IMG/VR virus record: IMGVR_UViG_3300049005_000031
Span: 1 to 27,615 of that record
DNA: 27,615 nt
Reading direction: 5' to 3' (one strand)
DNA from: a virus
In this document: in pieces, positions 1-6,970 of the stretch
Layout: the number at the start of each line of letters is the position of its first letter
Position numbering within the stretch: the first letter of the stretch is position 1
The notes under the pieces: generated by a model
What the model saw: the letters and a program-made list of their open reading frames with translations, nothing else
Databases searched by the model: none
What the model was told of the DNA's origin: nothing
Translations under genes and position numbers: made by a program

Positions 1-12
1 TGCCGGGCGCAC

Positions 13-738
13 GTGAAGACTTGCAACGTCTGCGAGTACCGCTACCCGAAGGAGGAAGGCGGGCTGGAGGCGTGCCCCAGGTGCTCGAAGGATCGCCACT
101 GCCAGAAGCGGCACATCAAGGATCACGTCCGCTGCAAGCACCACGGCGGGAAGTCGCGCGCCGGGCTGTCGCACCGCGGGCTGAAGCACGCGCGCAAATC
201 GCGCTACCTCGACGTGCTCGACCCGAAGGGGAAGAAGGACTACCAGGGCGCGCAGGAGGGACCGAACAAGCTCAGCCTCGAAGAGGACATCGATCTCCTC
301 GACATGCGCGTGCGACGGTTGCTCTCCGGCGAGCCGTCCCGGTCTTTCTGGAAGGAAGTGGGTTCGACCTTCGAGGAGTTCGCCTCGGCGCAGTCGGCCA
401 AGGATCGCGATCGATCTCTCGCCGCGCTGCAGAAGCTCGCGGAGCTGATACGCGGCGGCGAGAACGAGGCGAAGCGCTGGGGGGAGATCGAGCAGCTCGC
501 GTTCGTGCGGCGCCCGCGCATGGCGCTCACCGAGACCCGGCGCAAGGTGCACCTGGCGGAGATGATTCACATGGCGTGGGTGCACGACATGATGAGATTT
601 TTGACCGCGTCGATCTACCGCCATGTTAAAGACCCTGACGCCCTCAACAACATCACTACCGACCTCCGCCGAATCGCTGGTGGGGTTGTTCTTGACGTAT
701 CTCCGACCGGAGGAGGCGAAGCCGGAGGAGACTACTGA
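13..738 (+). CDS. Putative terminase small subunit (zinc-ribbon N-terminus), possibly 5'-partial
   Basis: This 241-residue protein probably recognises phage DNA for packaging with the large terminase encoded next. Evidence: it lies directly upstream of the large terminase, and its N-terminus has paired cysteines (CNVC at residues 4-7, CPRC at 21-24) followed by CKHHGGKS and a basic stretch, a pattern common at the start of phage small terminases and their neighbours. The middle and C-terminal parts are charged and helical, with no catalytic motif visible. The start shown is a GTG. The frame stays open to the left edge of the window, so the real start could lie upstream. The 3' end overlaps the large terminase by 116 bases. 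The family call rests mainly on position and the Cys/HGGKS region; a DNA-binding regulator of another type is possible. Confidence 0.55.
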   Translation: MKTCNVCEYRYPKEEGGLEACPRCSKDRHCQKRHIKDHVRCKHHGGKSRAGLSHRGLKHARKSRYLDVLDPKGKKDYQGAQEGPNKLSLEEDIDLLDMRVRRLLSGEPSRSFWKEVGSTFEEFASAQSAKDRDRSLAALQKLAELIRGGENEAKRWGEIEQLAFVRRPRMALTETRRKVHLAEMIHMAWVHDMMRFLTASIYRHVKDPDALNNITTDLRRIAGGVVLDVSPTGGGEAGGDY

Positions 739-2407
739 CGAGCCGCCGCCCCCGTCGTTGCTCGACTGGTCTTACCTCTACCGCCGCATCGACGACAAGC
801 AGTTCAGCCTTGAAGACTACAAGCCGCTCGAAGCCATCTACCGCGACGAGCACCCGCGCCAGGTCATCCGCAAGCCGGGTCAGAAGGGGCTTTCGGTCCT
901 CGCCATCTCCAAAGCATGCCACGTCCTCGACGTCGGCGCGCGCTACTTCGGGCTCGACAAGGCGGGCCTGAACGTCGGCTACGTCTTCTCGACGAAGGAC
1001 GCGCTCAGCTATTTCTCGCGCGAGCGATTCTCCGAGCTGCGCGCGGAGACGCCGCACCTGGCGAACCTCTTCACCCACTACGATTCGGTGACGTTCAAGC
1101 AGGCGGGCAAGTCCTACCTCTATTTCGCGGGCGGTCGCTCGGTGTCGGGCGTGAAGTCGTTCGCCGCCGATCTCCTCGTGCTGGACGAGTACGAGGAGAT
1201 TTCAAAGAAAATTGTCTCGCTCACGCGCATCCGCCTGAACAACTCCGAACTCCAGCACGAGCTGCTGCTCTCGACGCCCAAGCTGCCCAACGTCGGCATC
1301 GACGCCGCCTACCAGGAGTCGGATCAGAAAGTCTGGGAGGTACTGTGCTCACGTTGCGGCGAGCACAACGAGCTGGATTTCTTCCGCGACGTTCGCGCCG
1401 GGGGCGAGGCCCGCGACGTGTGGGAGACGTGGGACAAGGAGCGGTTGTGGGAGGCGGAGATGCACGTCGCCTGCCCGAACTGCAAAGAGCCGATTGACAG
1501 CAAGGGCCCCGGGCGGTGGACGGCGCGCCGCCCCGAAATCAAAAGCGTCAGCGGCTACTACGCACCGCCGCTCTCGCTCGGCAAAGTCGATCTAAACCGC
1601 CTCGCGGTCAAGTCGATCTCGACCGAGCCGGAGGAGCTGGACGAGTTCTACCGCTCCGACCTCGGGCTGCCTTACTCGCAGAAGGACAGCATGGTCACGG
1701 AGACCATGCTGAGGATGCTCAGCGCCGAGCTCGATCAGGGGCGTTTGCCCGCCTTCAAATGGCGCAACGTCACGATGGGCGTGGACGTCGGCGCGAAGTA
1801 CAACTACCGCGTCTCGGCGACGGGTCCCGACTCAAAGCGCTACGTCGTCGCCATGGGCGTCGTCGGCTCGTGGGCGGAACTCGACCGGCTGATGGAAGTC
1901 CACCACGTCAGGCGCTGCGTCGTCGACGCGCTGCCCGAGTTAAACGGCTGCAAGGATTGGACGCTCAAGCACCGCGGCAAGGTATTTCGCGCCTTTTACC
2001 CGCACGGCGTCGAGGCTCTCCGCACAAAGATGTTCCAGGTGCCGAGCGAGGCGAAGGAGGAAAAGGCAAAGCGCTCGAAGGCGAACGAGGCCGACAAGCA
2101 GGACGCCTACACCATCATCATCAACCGCACGATGGCGATGGACACGGTCTACAACCTCATCGCGTCCGGGGGCGAGCGCTGGCCGGCTTCGATCCATAAC
2201 GACGCCGACGTGAAGAGGCAGATGTGCGCGCCGGTGAGAGTGCTCGTTAAAGACGACTACGGTCAGGAGCACGCGCGGTGGGATCACACGACGCCCGATC
2301 ACTACTTCCACTCGTGCGTGTACGACGTCGTTGCGTTCCGCTCGATGCCGAAGGAGATCCGCGGCGCGCTCGTCACCGGCAGCGCCAAGGTCCGCATGCC
2401 TGAGTAG
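623..2407 (+). CDS. terL: Terminase large subunit (lambda GpA-like)
   Basis: This is the packaging motor ATPase and nuclease, which docks on the portal, pumps DNA into the prohead and cuts the concatemer. The 594-residue length is near that of GpA-type terminases. Visible motifs in order: an atypical Walker A (RKPGQKGLS, residues 83-91), Walker B (LLVLDEYEE, about 184-192), a zinc-ribbon pair (CSRC at 242-245, CPNC at 284-287), then an RNase H-like nuclease domain with candidate acidic residues D388 (MGVDVG), D435 (VVDALPE) and the C-terminal DHYFHS...YD region (about 559-568). The ATG at 623 lies inside the preceding gene. No good alternative start with a spaced ribosome-binding site is seen downstream, though a shorter N-terminus cannot be excluded. 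The downstream portal gene follows after 12 bases. Confidence 0.93.
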   Translation: MLKTLTPSTTSLPTSAESLVGLFLTYLRPEEAKPEETTDEPPPPSLLDWSYLYRRIDDKQFSLEDYKPLEAIYRDEHPRQVIRKPGQKGLSVLAISKACHVLDVGARYFGLDKAGLNVGYVFSTKDALSYFSRERFSELRAETPHLANLFTHYDSVTFKQAGKSYLYFAGGRSVSGVKSFAADLLVLDEYEEISKKIVSLTRIRLNNSELQHELLLSTPKLPNVGIDAAYQESDQKVWEVLCSRCGEHNELDFFRDVRAGGEARDVWETWDKERLWEAEMHVACPNCKEPIDSKGPGRWTARRPEIKSVSGYYAPPLSLGKVDLNRLAVKSISTEPEELDEFYRSDLGLPYSQKDSMVTETMLRMLSAELDQGRLPAFKWRNVTMGVDVGAKYNYRVSATGPDSKRYVVAMGVVGSWAELDRLMEVHHVRRCVVDALPELNGCKDWTLKHRGKVFRAFYPHGVEALRTKMFQVPSEAKEEKAKRSKANEADKQDAYTIIINRTMAMDTVYNLIASGGERWPASIHNDADVKRQMCAPVRVLVKDDYGQEHARWDHTTPDHYFHSCVYDVVAFRSMPKEIRGALVTGSAKVRMPE

Positions 2408-2419
2408 GAGGGGAGAACC

Positions 2420-4057
2420 ATGGAGATGAATCAGTTGGGCATCTGGAGGAGCATGGGCGACGTGCTCGACGAGCGCGACGGAGAGCGGGCGAGTGTGCGC
2501 GCGTCGTCGCCCCGCGCTTCCGTTCCGTCGCGCTCGCGCGCCTTCGCCGGCGGCCGCGTCACCGTCGACCACCCCGGCGACAACCTGCTCGCCGCCGCCT
2601 CCTTCATCTCGCCCTTGAGCACCGACCCGCTCTGGCGCGGCGCCGACTTGAGCCCCAAGGCCCTCAGCCGCGTGCCGCCCGCGCGCCTGCTGGAGCTGCT
2701 CGCCGACAACAGCCCGGACGTCAGCCGCGCCCTCTGGGACACGCTCATCATGTGGAACCCCGGCTACGACTTCAGATGTTACAAGCCGGGCGGGCCGGGC
2801 GCGAAGAAGGTCGAGGACGCGCGCGCGAGGCAGGCGATCACGGACTTCCTCAAAAACCTGCACGGCCCTTACGCCGCGCCGAACGTCGTGCCGGCCAACG
2901 TCGTCATCGCCTCGCTCTTCATGGGCTACTTCCTGCGCGGCGCGATGTGCGCCGAACTGGTGCTCGACCCCGAAGGGCGCGTGCCGCTCGAGATCGCGAC
3001 GCCGGACCCGGCGCTCATCGGCTTCACGCGCGTCGCGGACGACGCGCGCGGCGCGGCCTGGCAGCTCGGGCAGTGGCAGCAGTTTAAGTTCGTCGCCTTC
3101 GAACGCCCCACCGTCGTCTACGTGCCGCTCCACCCGTTCCCCGGACAGCCCAGGGGCAGGGCGATGGCGACGCCCGCGCTCTTCTCGACCCTCTTCACGC
3201 TCGGGCTGCTGCACGACCTGCGGCGCGTCATCTCGCAGCAGGGCTACCCGCGCCCCGACATCGCCATCAAGTTCGAGGAGGTGATGAAGCTCCTGCCCGA
3301 AGAGGATCGCGACGACCCGGCGAAGGTCGAGGCGTTCCTGAAAGCCGTCGTCAAGCAGATCGAGGACTCGTACGAGCATCTCCAGCCCGACGACGCCTAC
3401 GTCCACATCGACTACATCGAGCACGGGAAGCCCGTCGGCACGGGCGACCGCAACTCCCTGGGCGGCATCGGCGACATGATCACGGCGCTCGAACGGCTCT
3501 CCGTGCGCGCGCTCAAGACGCTGCCGCTCCTGATGGGCATCAACGAGGCGACGAGCGAGACGCACGCCAACCGGCAGTGGGAGGTCTACGCGGCGCACGC
3601 CAAGTCGATCCAGCACGACTGCGAGTTCGTCATGGAGCGCCTGCTCGACCTCGCCCTGCAGGCGCAGGGGGTGGCGGCGACCGTCGAGTTCCGCTTCGCC
3701 GAACTGAGGGCCGCCGAGCGGCTGCGCGACGCGCAGAGCGAGGCGGGCGAGATCGCGAACGAGGCGCGCAAGCGCGACGAGGGCTGGCAGACGAACGACG
3801 AGGCGTCGCAGAAGATCGTCGGGCACGCGGCGGTCGCCGAGCCGACGCGCGCGCAGACGCCGCCCGCGCCGGGGGTGGCGGGCATCAACGCCGATCCGGG
3901 CAGCCAGCGGGACGTGCGGGCCGTCGAGCTGTGGAACCAGTACAAGCGCGAGACTGCGTTCGTCGACGGCGACGGCGAGACGGTGTTCAGCATCCCCTAC
4001 GGCGAGTGGTGGAACATCCGCTACGGGCCGGCGGGCTCGGAAGCGCTGAGACAATAA
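2420..4057 (+). CDS. Portal protein
   Basis: The portal forms the dodecameric ring at one capsid vertex through which DNA enters and to which the terminase and connector attach. The 545-residue protein is called from its position just after the large terminase and from portal-like features. There is a long helical C-terminal half with a conserved-looking segment near residues 340-410 (GTGDRNSLGG, then a helix ending in LPLLMGINEAT and ETHANRQWEVY), where portals carry the tunnel-loop and crown helices. The N-terminal 50 residues are low-complexity (Ser/Arg/Ala-rich). The start is well supported by GGAGGGGAG ending about 6 bases before the ATG. The exact portal subfamily is not resolved by eye. 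No fused head-morphogenesis domain is visible at the C-terminus. Confidence 0.85.
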   Translation: MEMNQLGIWRSMGDVLDERDGERASVRASSPRASVPSRSRAFAGGRVTVDHPGDNLLAAASFISPLSTDPLWRGADLSPKALSRVPPARLLELLADNSPDVSRALWDTLIMWNPGYDFRCYKPGGPGAKKVEDARARQAITDFLKNLHGPYAAPNVVPANVVIASLFMGYFLRGAMCAELVLDPEGRVPLEIATPDPALIGFTRVADDARGAAWQLGQWQQFKFVAFERPTVVYVPLHPFPGQPRGRAMATPALFSTLFTLGLLHDLRRVISQQGYPRPDIAIKFEEVMKLLPEEDRDDPAKVEAFLKAVVKQIEDSYEHLQPDDAYVHIDYIEHGKPVGTGDRNSLGGIGDMITALERLSVRALKTLPLLMGINEATSETHANRQWEVYAAHAKSIQHDCEFVMERLLDLALQAQGVAATVEFRFAELRAAERLRDAQSEAGEIANEARKRDEGWQTNDEASQKIVGHAAVAEPTRAQTPPAPGVAGINADPGSQRDVRAVELWNQYKRETAFVDGDGETVFSIPYGEWWNIRYGPAGSEALRQ

Positions 4058-4061
4058 CCAA

Positions 4062-4077
4062 GGGCGAGAGATCGCCC
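4062..4077 (+). other. Hairpin with GAGA tetraloop after the portal gene
   Basis: A perfect 6-bp inverted repeat (GGGCGA / TCGCCC) encloses the GNRA-type loop GAGA, starting 4 bases after the portal stop codon. No T-run follows, so it is not a classical intrinsic terminator. A role in protecting mRNA 3' ends or modulating downstream expression is inference. Confidence 0.5.
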
Positions 4078-4119
4078 GATGAATGATGAATGCGGAATGA
4101 TAAATGATGAATGATGAAA
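4078..4119 (+). repeat. Tandem 7-bp repeat, six copies, AT-rich
   Basis: Six consecutive heptamers with consensus GATGAAT fill exactly 42 bases (GATGAAT, GATGAAT, GCGGAAT, GATAAAT, GATGAAT, GATGAAA). It is strikingly AT-rich compared with the genes on both sides. It ends directly at the GGAGAGG ribosome-binding site of the next small gene. It could be a slipped-strand minisatellite, a protein-binding array, or an unstructured translation enhancer. Confidence 0.8.
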
Positions 4120-4132
4120 GGAGAGGCAAAAA

Positions 4133-4351
4133 ATGTTCGAGGGAGTGATAGACGTCCTGACGGACGAAGGTCAGAAGTACGAGCTGCACTACGGGGGCGA
4201 GGTGCGGCGCTTCGACACCAAGCAGCAGGCGACCGACGAGCTGCTGCTCAGACTTCAATCGGGGGGCGGCGCCGCGAATGCCGCGCCGGCGACGACCCGG
4301 AATCCCGCCGCAGACGCAGAGGAACGACCCGCCGTAGAACCTACCTCCTGA
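4133..4351 (+). CDS. Small hypothetical protein (72 aa)
   Basis: I do not recognise this protein. It starts MFEGVIDVLTDEGQKYELHY and looks like a short beta-rich N-terminal module (about residues 1-45), followed by a disordered Ala/Pro/Glu-rich tail. The start is strongly supported: AAAGGAGAGG lies about 8 bases before the ATG. It is first in a cassette of small genes placed between portal and prohead protease, where lambda-like phages may carry accessory head genes. It could be a minor head component or a non-structural accessory gene. There is no signal peptide, membrane segment or cysteine motif. Confidence 0.7.
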   Translation: MFEGVIDVLTDEGQKYELHYGGEVRRFDTKQQATDELLLRLQSGGGAANAAPATTRNPAADAEERPAVEPTS

Positions 4352-4370
4352 GCCCGCCAGAAGCCGCGTG

Positions 4371-4416
4371 ATGATGCGCATCACCATGCGCATGGTGATG
4401 CGCATGGTGATGCGCA
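4371..4416 (+). repeat. 32-bp perfect palindrome overlapping a 12-bp tandem repeat
   Basis: Positions 4374-4405 form a perfect 32-bp palindrome centred between 4389 and 4390, built from the 12-mer ATGCGCATGGTG and its inverse. From 4386 the same 12-mer is repeated in tandem about 2.6 times. The RNA could fold into a stem of up to 14 bp on either strand, and the DNA could extrude a cruciform. No T-run follows, so it is not an obvious terminator. A 24-codon Met-rich micro-frame (starting at 4371, stop at 4443-4445) crosses it, but no ribosome-binding site supports its translation. Confidence 0.85.
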
Positions 4417-4446
4417 CCCCAAACGCCCGGCTCCCGCCCGCATAAT

Positions 4447-4490
4447 ACGCCCGGATTGAACGCGGCTCGCGCCCGATTTAGTCCGGGCGT
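4447..4490 (+). other. Inverted repeat upstream of the secreted small protein
   Basis: A perfect 9-bp inverted repeat (ACGCCCGGA at 4447-4455 and TCCGGGCGT at 4482-4490) surrounds a 26-base GC-rich loop and is followed by TCTTCCC. It may be a weak terminator or leader structure between the palindrome and the next ribosome-binding site. No sequence-specific family is recognised. Confidence 0.45.
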
Positions 4491-4528
4491 TCTTCCCTTG
4501 TCCGATCACACCAACGGAGGCTACCCAG

Positions 4529-4915
4529 ATGACATCACGCTCCCTTCAGGCAATCGCGCTCGTCGCGTGCCTGCTCTTCGCGGCCGGCGCGGCGCAGCTC
4601 GCTTGGCACACTCCCGCGCGCGTGAGCGCGCCGCCCGCAGCTTCTCAAGTCGCGCCCTTGAGCACCGACACCATCATCACTGCCGACACCATCATCACCG
4701 CCGCCCCGCGCGCCGACTACGACGCCGAGTACAACCTCGCGTCCGACACGGCCGCCGCAGTGCCCGGCGGGCGGCGCACCAACGGGGTGAACGTCGCGCC
4801 GTTTACCAGCCGCCGCGCCCGCTTCGTCCAACCCGCACGCCCGGACAGGGGACCCTGCGCCCGCGCGACTAACGGGCACCCGCGACTCGACACCCGCCCG
4901 CCACTCGTCGCTTAA
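4529..4915 (+). CDS. Hypothetical exported or membrane-anchored protein (128 aa)
   Basis: I do not recognise the family. The N-terminus looks like a signal peptide or single membrane anchor: basic start (MTSRSLQ) then about 16 hydrophobic residues (LQAIALVACLLFAAGAA, residues 6-22). The rest is low-complexity and probably disordered, with a short internal duplication DTIITADTIITA (about residues 47-58) that is also a DNA repeat. The start is supported by GGAGG at 4515-4519, about 9 bases before the ATG. It sits in the accessory cassette between portal and protease. An overlapping longer frame in another phase is a GC-bias shadow. The export prediction is inference; the true product could be non-essential. 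Confidence 0.55.
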   Translation: MTSRSLQAIALVACLLFAAGAAQLAWHTPARVSAPPAASQVAPLSTDTIITADTIITAAPRADYDAEYNLASDTAAAVPGGRRTNGVNVAPFTSRRARFVQPARPDRGPCARATNGHPRLDTRPPLVA

Positions 4916-4936
4916 CCGACACGCGCCGGCGGCTCG

Positions 4937-5110
4937 ATGACTAACTCACGTTGCAAGAACTGCGGCTACCCGCTGACCGATGGGCAAGTGGATGCCGGGA
5001 AGTGCCCCCGCTGCGGCGAGAAAACTCCCGACCCCGATCCGCGCCGCGACAAGCCCGGCGACGCGCGCCGGCAGTCGCCGGAGCCGAACCGCAAGGTGAA
5101 ACCGCTGTGA
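4937..5110 (+). CDS. Small zinc-ribbon protein (57 aa)
   Basis: This 57-residue frame has a clear zinc-ribbon pattern: CKNCG at residues 6-10 and CPRCG at 23-27, separated by a short loop (YPLTDGQVDAGK). A Pro/Asp/Arg-rich charged tail follows. Such minimal ribbons bind zinc and often contact nucleic acid or protein partners; no specific role can be assigned. It begins 21 bases after the preceding stop and ends in GTGA, where its TGA stop overlaps the GTG start of the protease gene, indicating translational coupling. The ribosome-binding site is weak (GGCGGCTCG before the ATG). The coupling makes it likely to be real. Confidence 0.7.
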   Translation: MTNSRCKNCGYPLTDGQVDAGKCPRCGEKTPDPDPRRDKPGDARRQSPEPNRKVKPL

Positions 5111-6435
5111 CTGAAAAGACCTCGGACGGCATCTTCCAGTTCCCGATGGGCGTCGTGAGGACGCGCTCGCCCGAAGACCTGCGCCGCGTCGCGGTCGAGC
5201 GCCGCGTCTTCGACGAGGCCGAGTTGCAGAAGTTCGAGCCCTTCATGTTCGGCGCGGAAATCTCCAACAACCGGCTCGACTCACACTTCACGCGCATGGC
5301 GCAGTCGACGCTGAAAAACTTCGCGGCTGACGCGCAGGAGGGGGTCGCGTTCCTCTACAGCCACGACAAGGCGGAGCTCGTCGGGCGCTCGATGGGCGGG
5401 GAGTTCGTCGGCGGGCAGGGCAACGGCGTCGCCCGCGTCACCGCCGACTTCTACGTCATCCCGGGCCTGCAGCTCGGCACCGTCCAGAGCGACCAGATCA
5501 TCAGGGCGATCCAGACGCTGGTGCTGCGCGACGTCTCGGTCGGCTTCTACGGCGGCGAGTGGATCTGCTCGATCTGCGGCAACGACATCTGGGACTACAA
5601 CGAGTGCCGCCACTACCCCGGCATCAAGTTCGAGGTGCAGGCCGACGGCAAGACCGAAGAGGTCATGTGCACGGCTGACGTCGAGGACGCGCGCCTCGCC
5701 GAGACGAGCGGCGTCTACAAGGGCTCGACGCCGGGCGCGATGATCGAGAAGGCGAACCGGCAGGCGGTCGAGGGGCTGCTGAAGCCGGAGATCAGGCAGG
5801 TCCTGGAGCGGCGGCTGATGATTCATTTGCCGGAGAAGCGCGTGAGCGCGCCGGGCGCGGACACCTCGCGCGAGGAGAAAACGATGGCTGACGAGAGCAA
5901 GAACAAAAAGGATGCGGCCGCGGGTGAGCGCGCCGCCGATCCGCCCGCGAAGACCGGGGCGACCGACTCGCCGCCCGCGTCCGGCACCGCCGGCACCGCC
6001 GGAGGCGCCGAAGGCGGGCGCCAGGTCTTAGTAGTTACGCCGGAGATCGCCTCCGCGCACCAGCCGCTGCTGCGCTCGCTCGCCTCGATGATCGGTTTGG
6101 AGGGCGAGGGCAAAAGCGATCTCGAACGCGCGGGCGAGATCGTGACGCTCGCGCGCGACGGCCGCCAGTACAAGTCCGACCTCGTCACCGAGGCGCTCGC
6201 CGAGGGCGTGCGCGCCAACGGCGCGGAGTTCAACCAGGACTCGTACCGGGGCCTGCTGGAGCGCTCCGAGGTCGCGACGATCAAGCTGATGCGCGACGAC
6301 TGGAAGCGGCAGGCGGGCGCGAAGTTCGGCGGCGGCCGCCAGACCTCCGAGGCCGGCACGTCGACGAAGGAAGGCGAGGACAGCGCGCCGCAGACCGAAG
6401 CCGCGGCGCTGCCCGACTCGGCGCACGAGGGCTGA
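5107..6435 (+). CDS. Prohead protease fused to capsid scaffold domain
   Basis: The N-terminal part (about residues 40-215) is a caudoviral prohead protease, which cleaves scaffold and capsid proteins during head maturation. Candidate catalytic residues are H86 (in LYSHDK) and S144 (in RDVSVGF), in the spacing typical of the family. A metal-binding-like set C154, C157, C167 and H169 follows, as seen in some phage proteases. After a Pro/Ala/Gly-rich linker (about 260-305) comes a helical domain (about 310-420) that looks like scaffold. I chose the GTG at 5107 because it overlaps the stop of the zinc-ribbon gene (GTGA) and has AAGGTG about 10 bases upstream; a TTG at 4951 would run through that gene. 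The 442-residue fusion is organised like lambda gpC, where a protease carries scaffold at its C-terminus. Confidence 0.8.
   Translation: MTEKTSDGIFQFPMGVVRTRSPEDLRRVAVERRVFDEAELQKFEPFMFGAEISNNRLDSHFTRMAQSTLKNFAADAQEGVAFLYSHDKAELVGRSMGGEFVGGQGNGVARVTADFYVIPGLQLGTVQSDQIIRAIQTLVLRDVSVGFYGGEWICSICGNDIWDYNECRHYPGIKFEVQADGKTEEVMCTADVEDARLAETSGVYKGSTPGAMIEKANRQAVEGLLKPEIRQVLERRLMIHLPEKRVSAPGADTSREEKTMADESKNKKDAAAGERAADPPAKTGATDSPPASGTAGTAGGAEGGRQVLVVTPEIASAHQPLLRSLASMIGLEGEGKSDLERAGEIVTLARDGRQYKSDLVTEALAEGVRANGAEFNQDSYRGLLERSEVATIKLMRDDWKRQAGAKFGGGRQTSEAGTSTKEGEDSAPQTEAAALPDSAHEG
5873..5877 (+). promoter_or_regulatory. Internal ribosome-binding site for nested scaffold
   Basis: AGGAG lies 6 bases upstream of the in-frame ATG at 5884, an optimal spacing, and falls exactly at the boundary between protease domain and linker/scaffold. 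Confidence 0.65.
5884..6435 (+). CDS. Nested capsid scaffold protein (internal start in the protease gene)
   Basis: An ATG at 5884, in frame with the protease gene and preceded by AGGAG at 6-base spacing, would produce a 183-residue C-terminal product beginning MADESKNKKDAAAGE. It contains a disordered Ala/Pro/Gly-rich N-terminus and a helical domain with heptad-like runs, and it is acidic and lacks cysteines, as expected of a scaffold that nucleates capsid assembly and is then degraded. Lambda makes Nu3 scaffold by the same in-frame internal start inside gene C, so the arrangement has precedent. It lies just before the decoration and capsid genes. The inference is from start-site strength and domain boundary; separate expression is not proven. 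Confidence 0.6.
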   Translation: MADESKNKKDAAAGERAADPPAKTGATDSPPASGTAGTAGGAEGGRQVLVVTPEIASAHQPLLRSLASMIGLEGEGKSDLERAGEIVTLARDGRQYKSDLVTEALAEGVRANGAEFNQDSYRGLLERSEVATIKLMRDDWKRQAGAKFGGGRQTSEAGTSTKEGEDSAPQTEAAALPDSAHEG

Positions 6436-6476
6436 CGGGCATCCACTCATAACTCGACGAAGGAGAGCTGACTGTT

Positions 6477-6902
6477 ATGGTGAACGCAAGAAACGACGTT
6501 GACTTCACGGGGCTGCACCCGAAGAGAGCGACCTACAAGTCGGACGGCGTGGACATCGTCTACTCCGAGACGCAGGCGAACGGCTCGGCCGTCGTCGGGC
6601 GCGCCGCCATGATCTCGGCCCACAAGACCGTGCGGCTGTGCGGCAACGGCGATCCCGTCCGCGGCGAGCTGGAGCGCGTGGAGCGAGACGGCAACGTCGT
6701 CGTCAACACGAGCTACGTCGTGCTCCCCGGCGGCGAGGGCGCGGCGCTGACGCCAGGCAAGAAGATCGTCGGCGCGCTCGGCGCGGGCGGCGCGCGCGGC
6801 TACATCCGCGAGGCGGCGAGCGCGGCGGACGCCCTCGTCGCGCGCGGCTGCATCATCGACAGCTCCGATCCGGCCGCCGTGGTCGTCGACCTCGGCTGCT
6901 AA
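6477..6902 (+). CDS. Putative capsid decoration (head-stabilising) protein
   Basis: This 141-residue protein lies between scaffold and major capsid protein, the position of gpD in lambda. Residues 35-141 look like a compact beta-rich domain with repeated glycine turns (CGNGDPVRGELERV, then VVLPGGEGAALTPGKKIVG) and end in a helix plus strand (REAASAADALVA ... VVVDLGC). This resembles small capsid cement proteins that bind at capsomer junctions after expansion. A ribosome-binding site (AGGAG at 6461-6465) lies 11 bases before the ATG. I infer the role from position and fold-like pattern, not from a diagnostic motif. Other small head proteins are possible. Confidence 0.6.
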   Translation: MVNARNDVDFTGLHPKRATYKSDGVDIVYSETQANGSAVVGRAAMISAHKTVRLCGNGDPVRGELERVERDGNVVVNTSYVVLPGGEGAALTPGKKIVGALGAGGARGYIREAASAADALVARGCIIDSSDPAAVVVDLGC

Positions 6903-6933
6903 CCGCGGCCGCCTCGCGGCAGCCGCAAGTCAC

Positions 6934-6955
6934 GCGGCAACTTTGCGGCAACTTT
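6934..6955 (+). repeat. Two tandem copies of an 11-bp repeat before the capsid gene
   Basis: GCGGCAACTTT occurs twice in direct succession and ends 1 base before the AAGGAGAG ribosome-binding site of the major capsid gene. A short hairpin (GCCGC / GCGGC) lies just upstream. It may be a leader element that keeps the capsid ribosome-binding site open, or a simple duplication. Confidence 0.6.
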
Positions 6956-6970
6956 AAGGAGAGACCCCAG

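Noticed and set aside
1940-4417. 825-codon open frame on the minus strand across terminase and portal
   Set aside because: It mirrors two well-supported forward genes, is rich in Arg/Leu/Val/Asp with no domain pattern, and such frames arise from high GC at third codon positions.
4441-4446. CATAAT as a -10 element before the exported small protein
   Set aside because: No acceptable -35 lies 15-19 bases upstream (that region is CCCAAACGCC), so I do not call a promoter here.
4951-5106. TTG start extending the protease gene upstream
   Set aside because: It would run through the zinc-ribbon gene in another phase; the GTG at 5107 overlaps that gene's stop and has a better ribosome-binding site.
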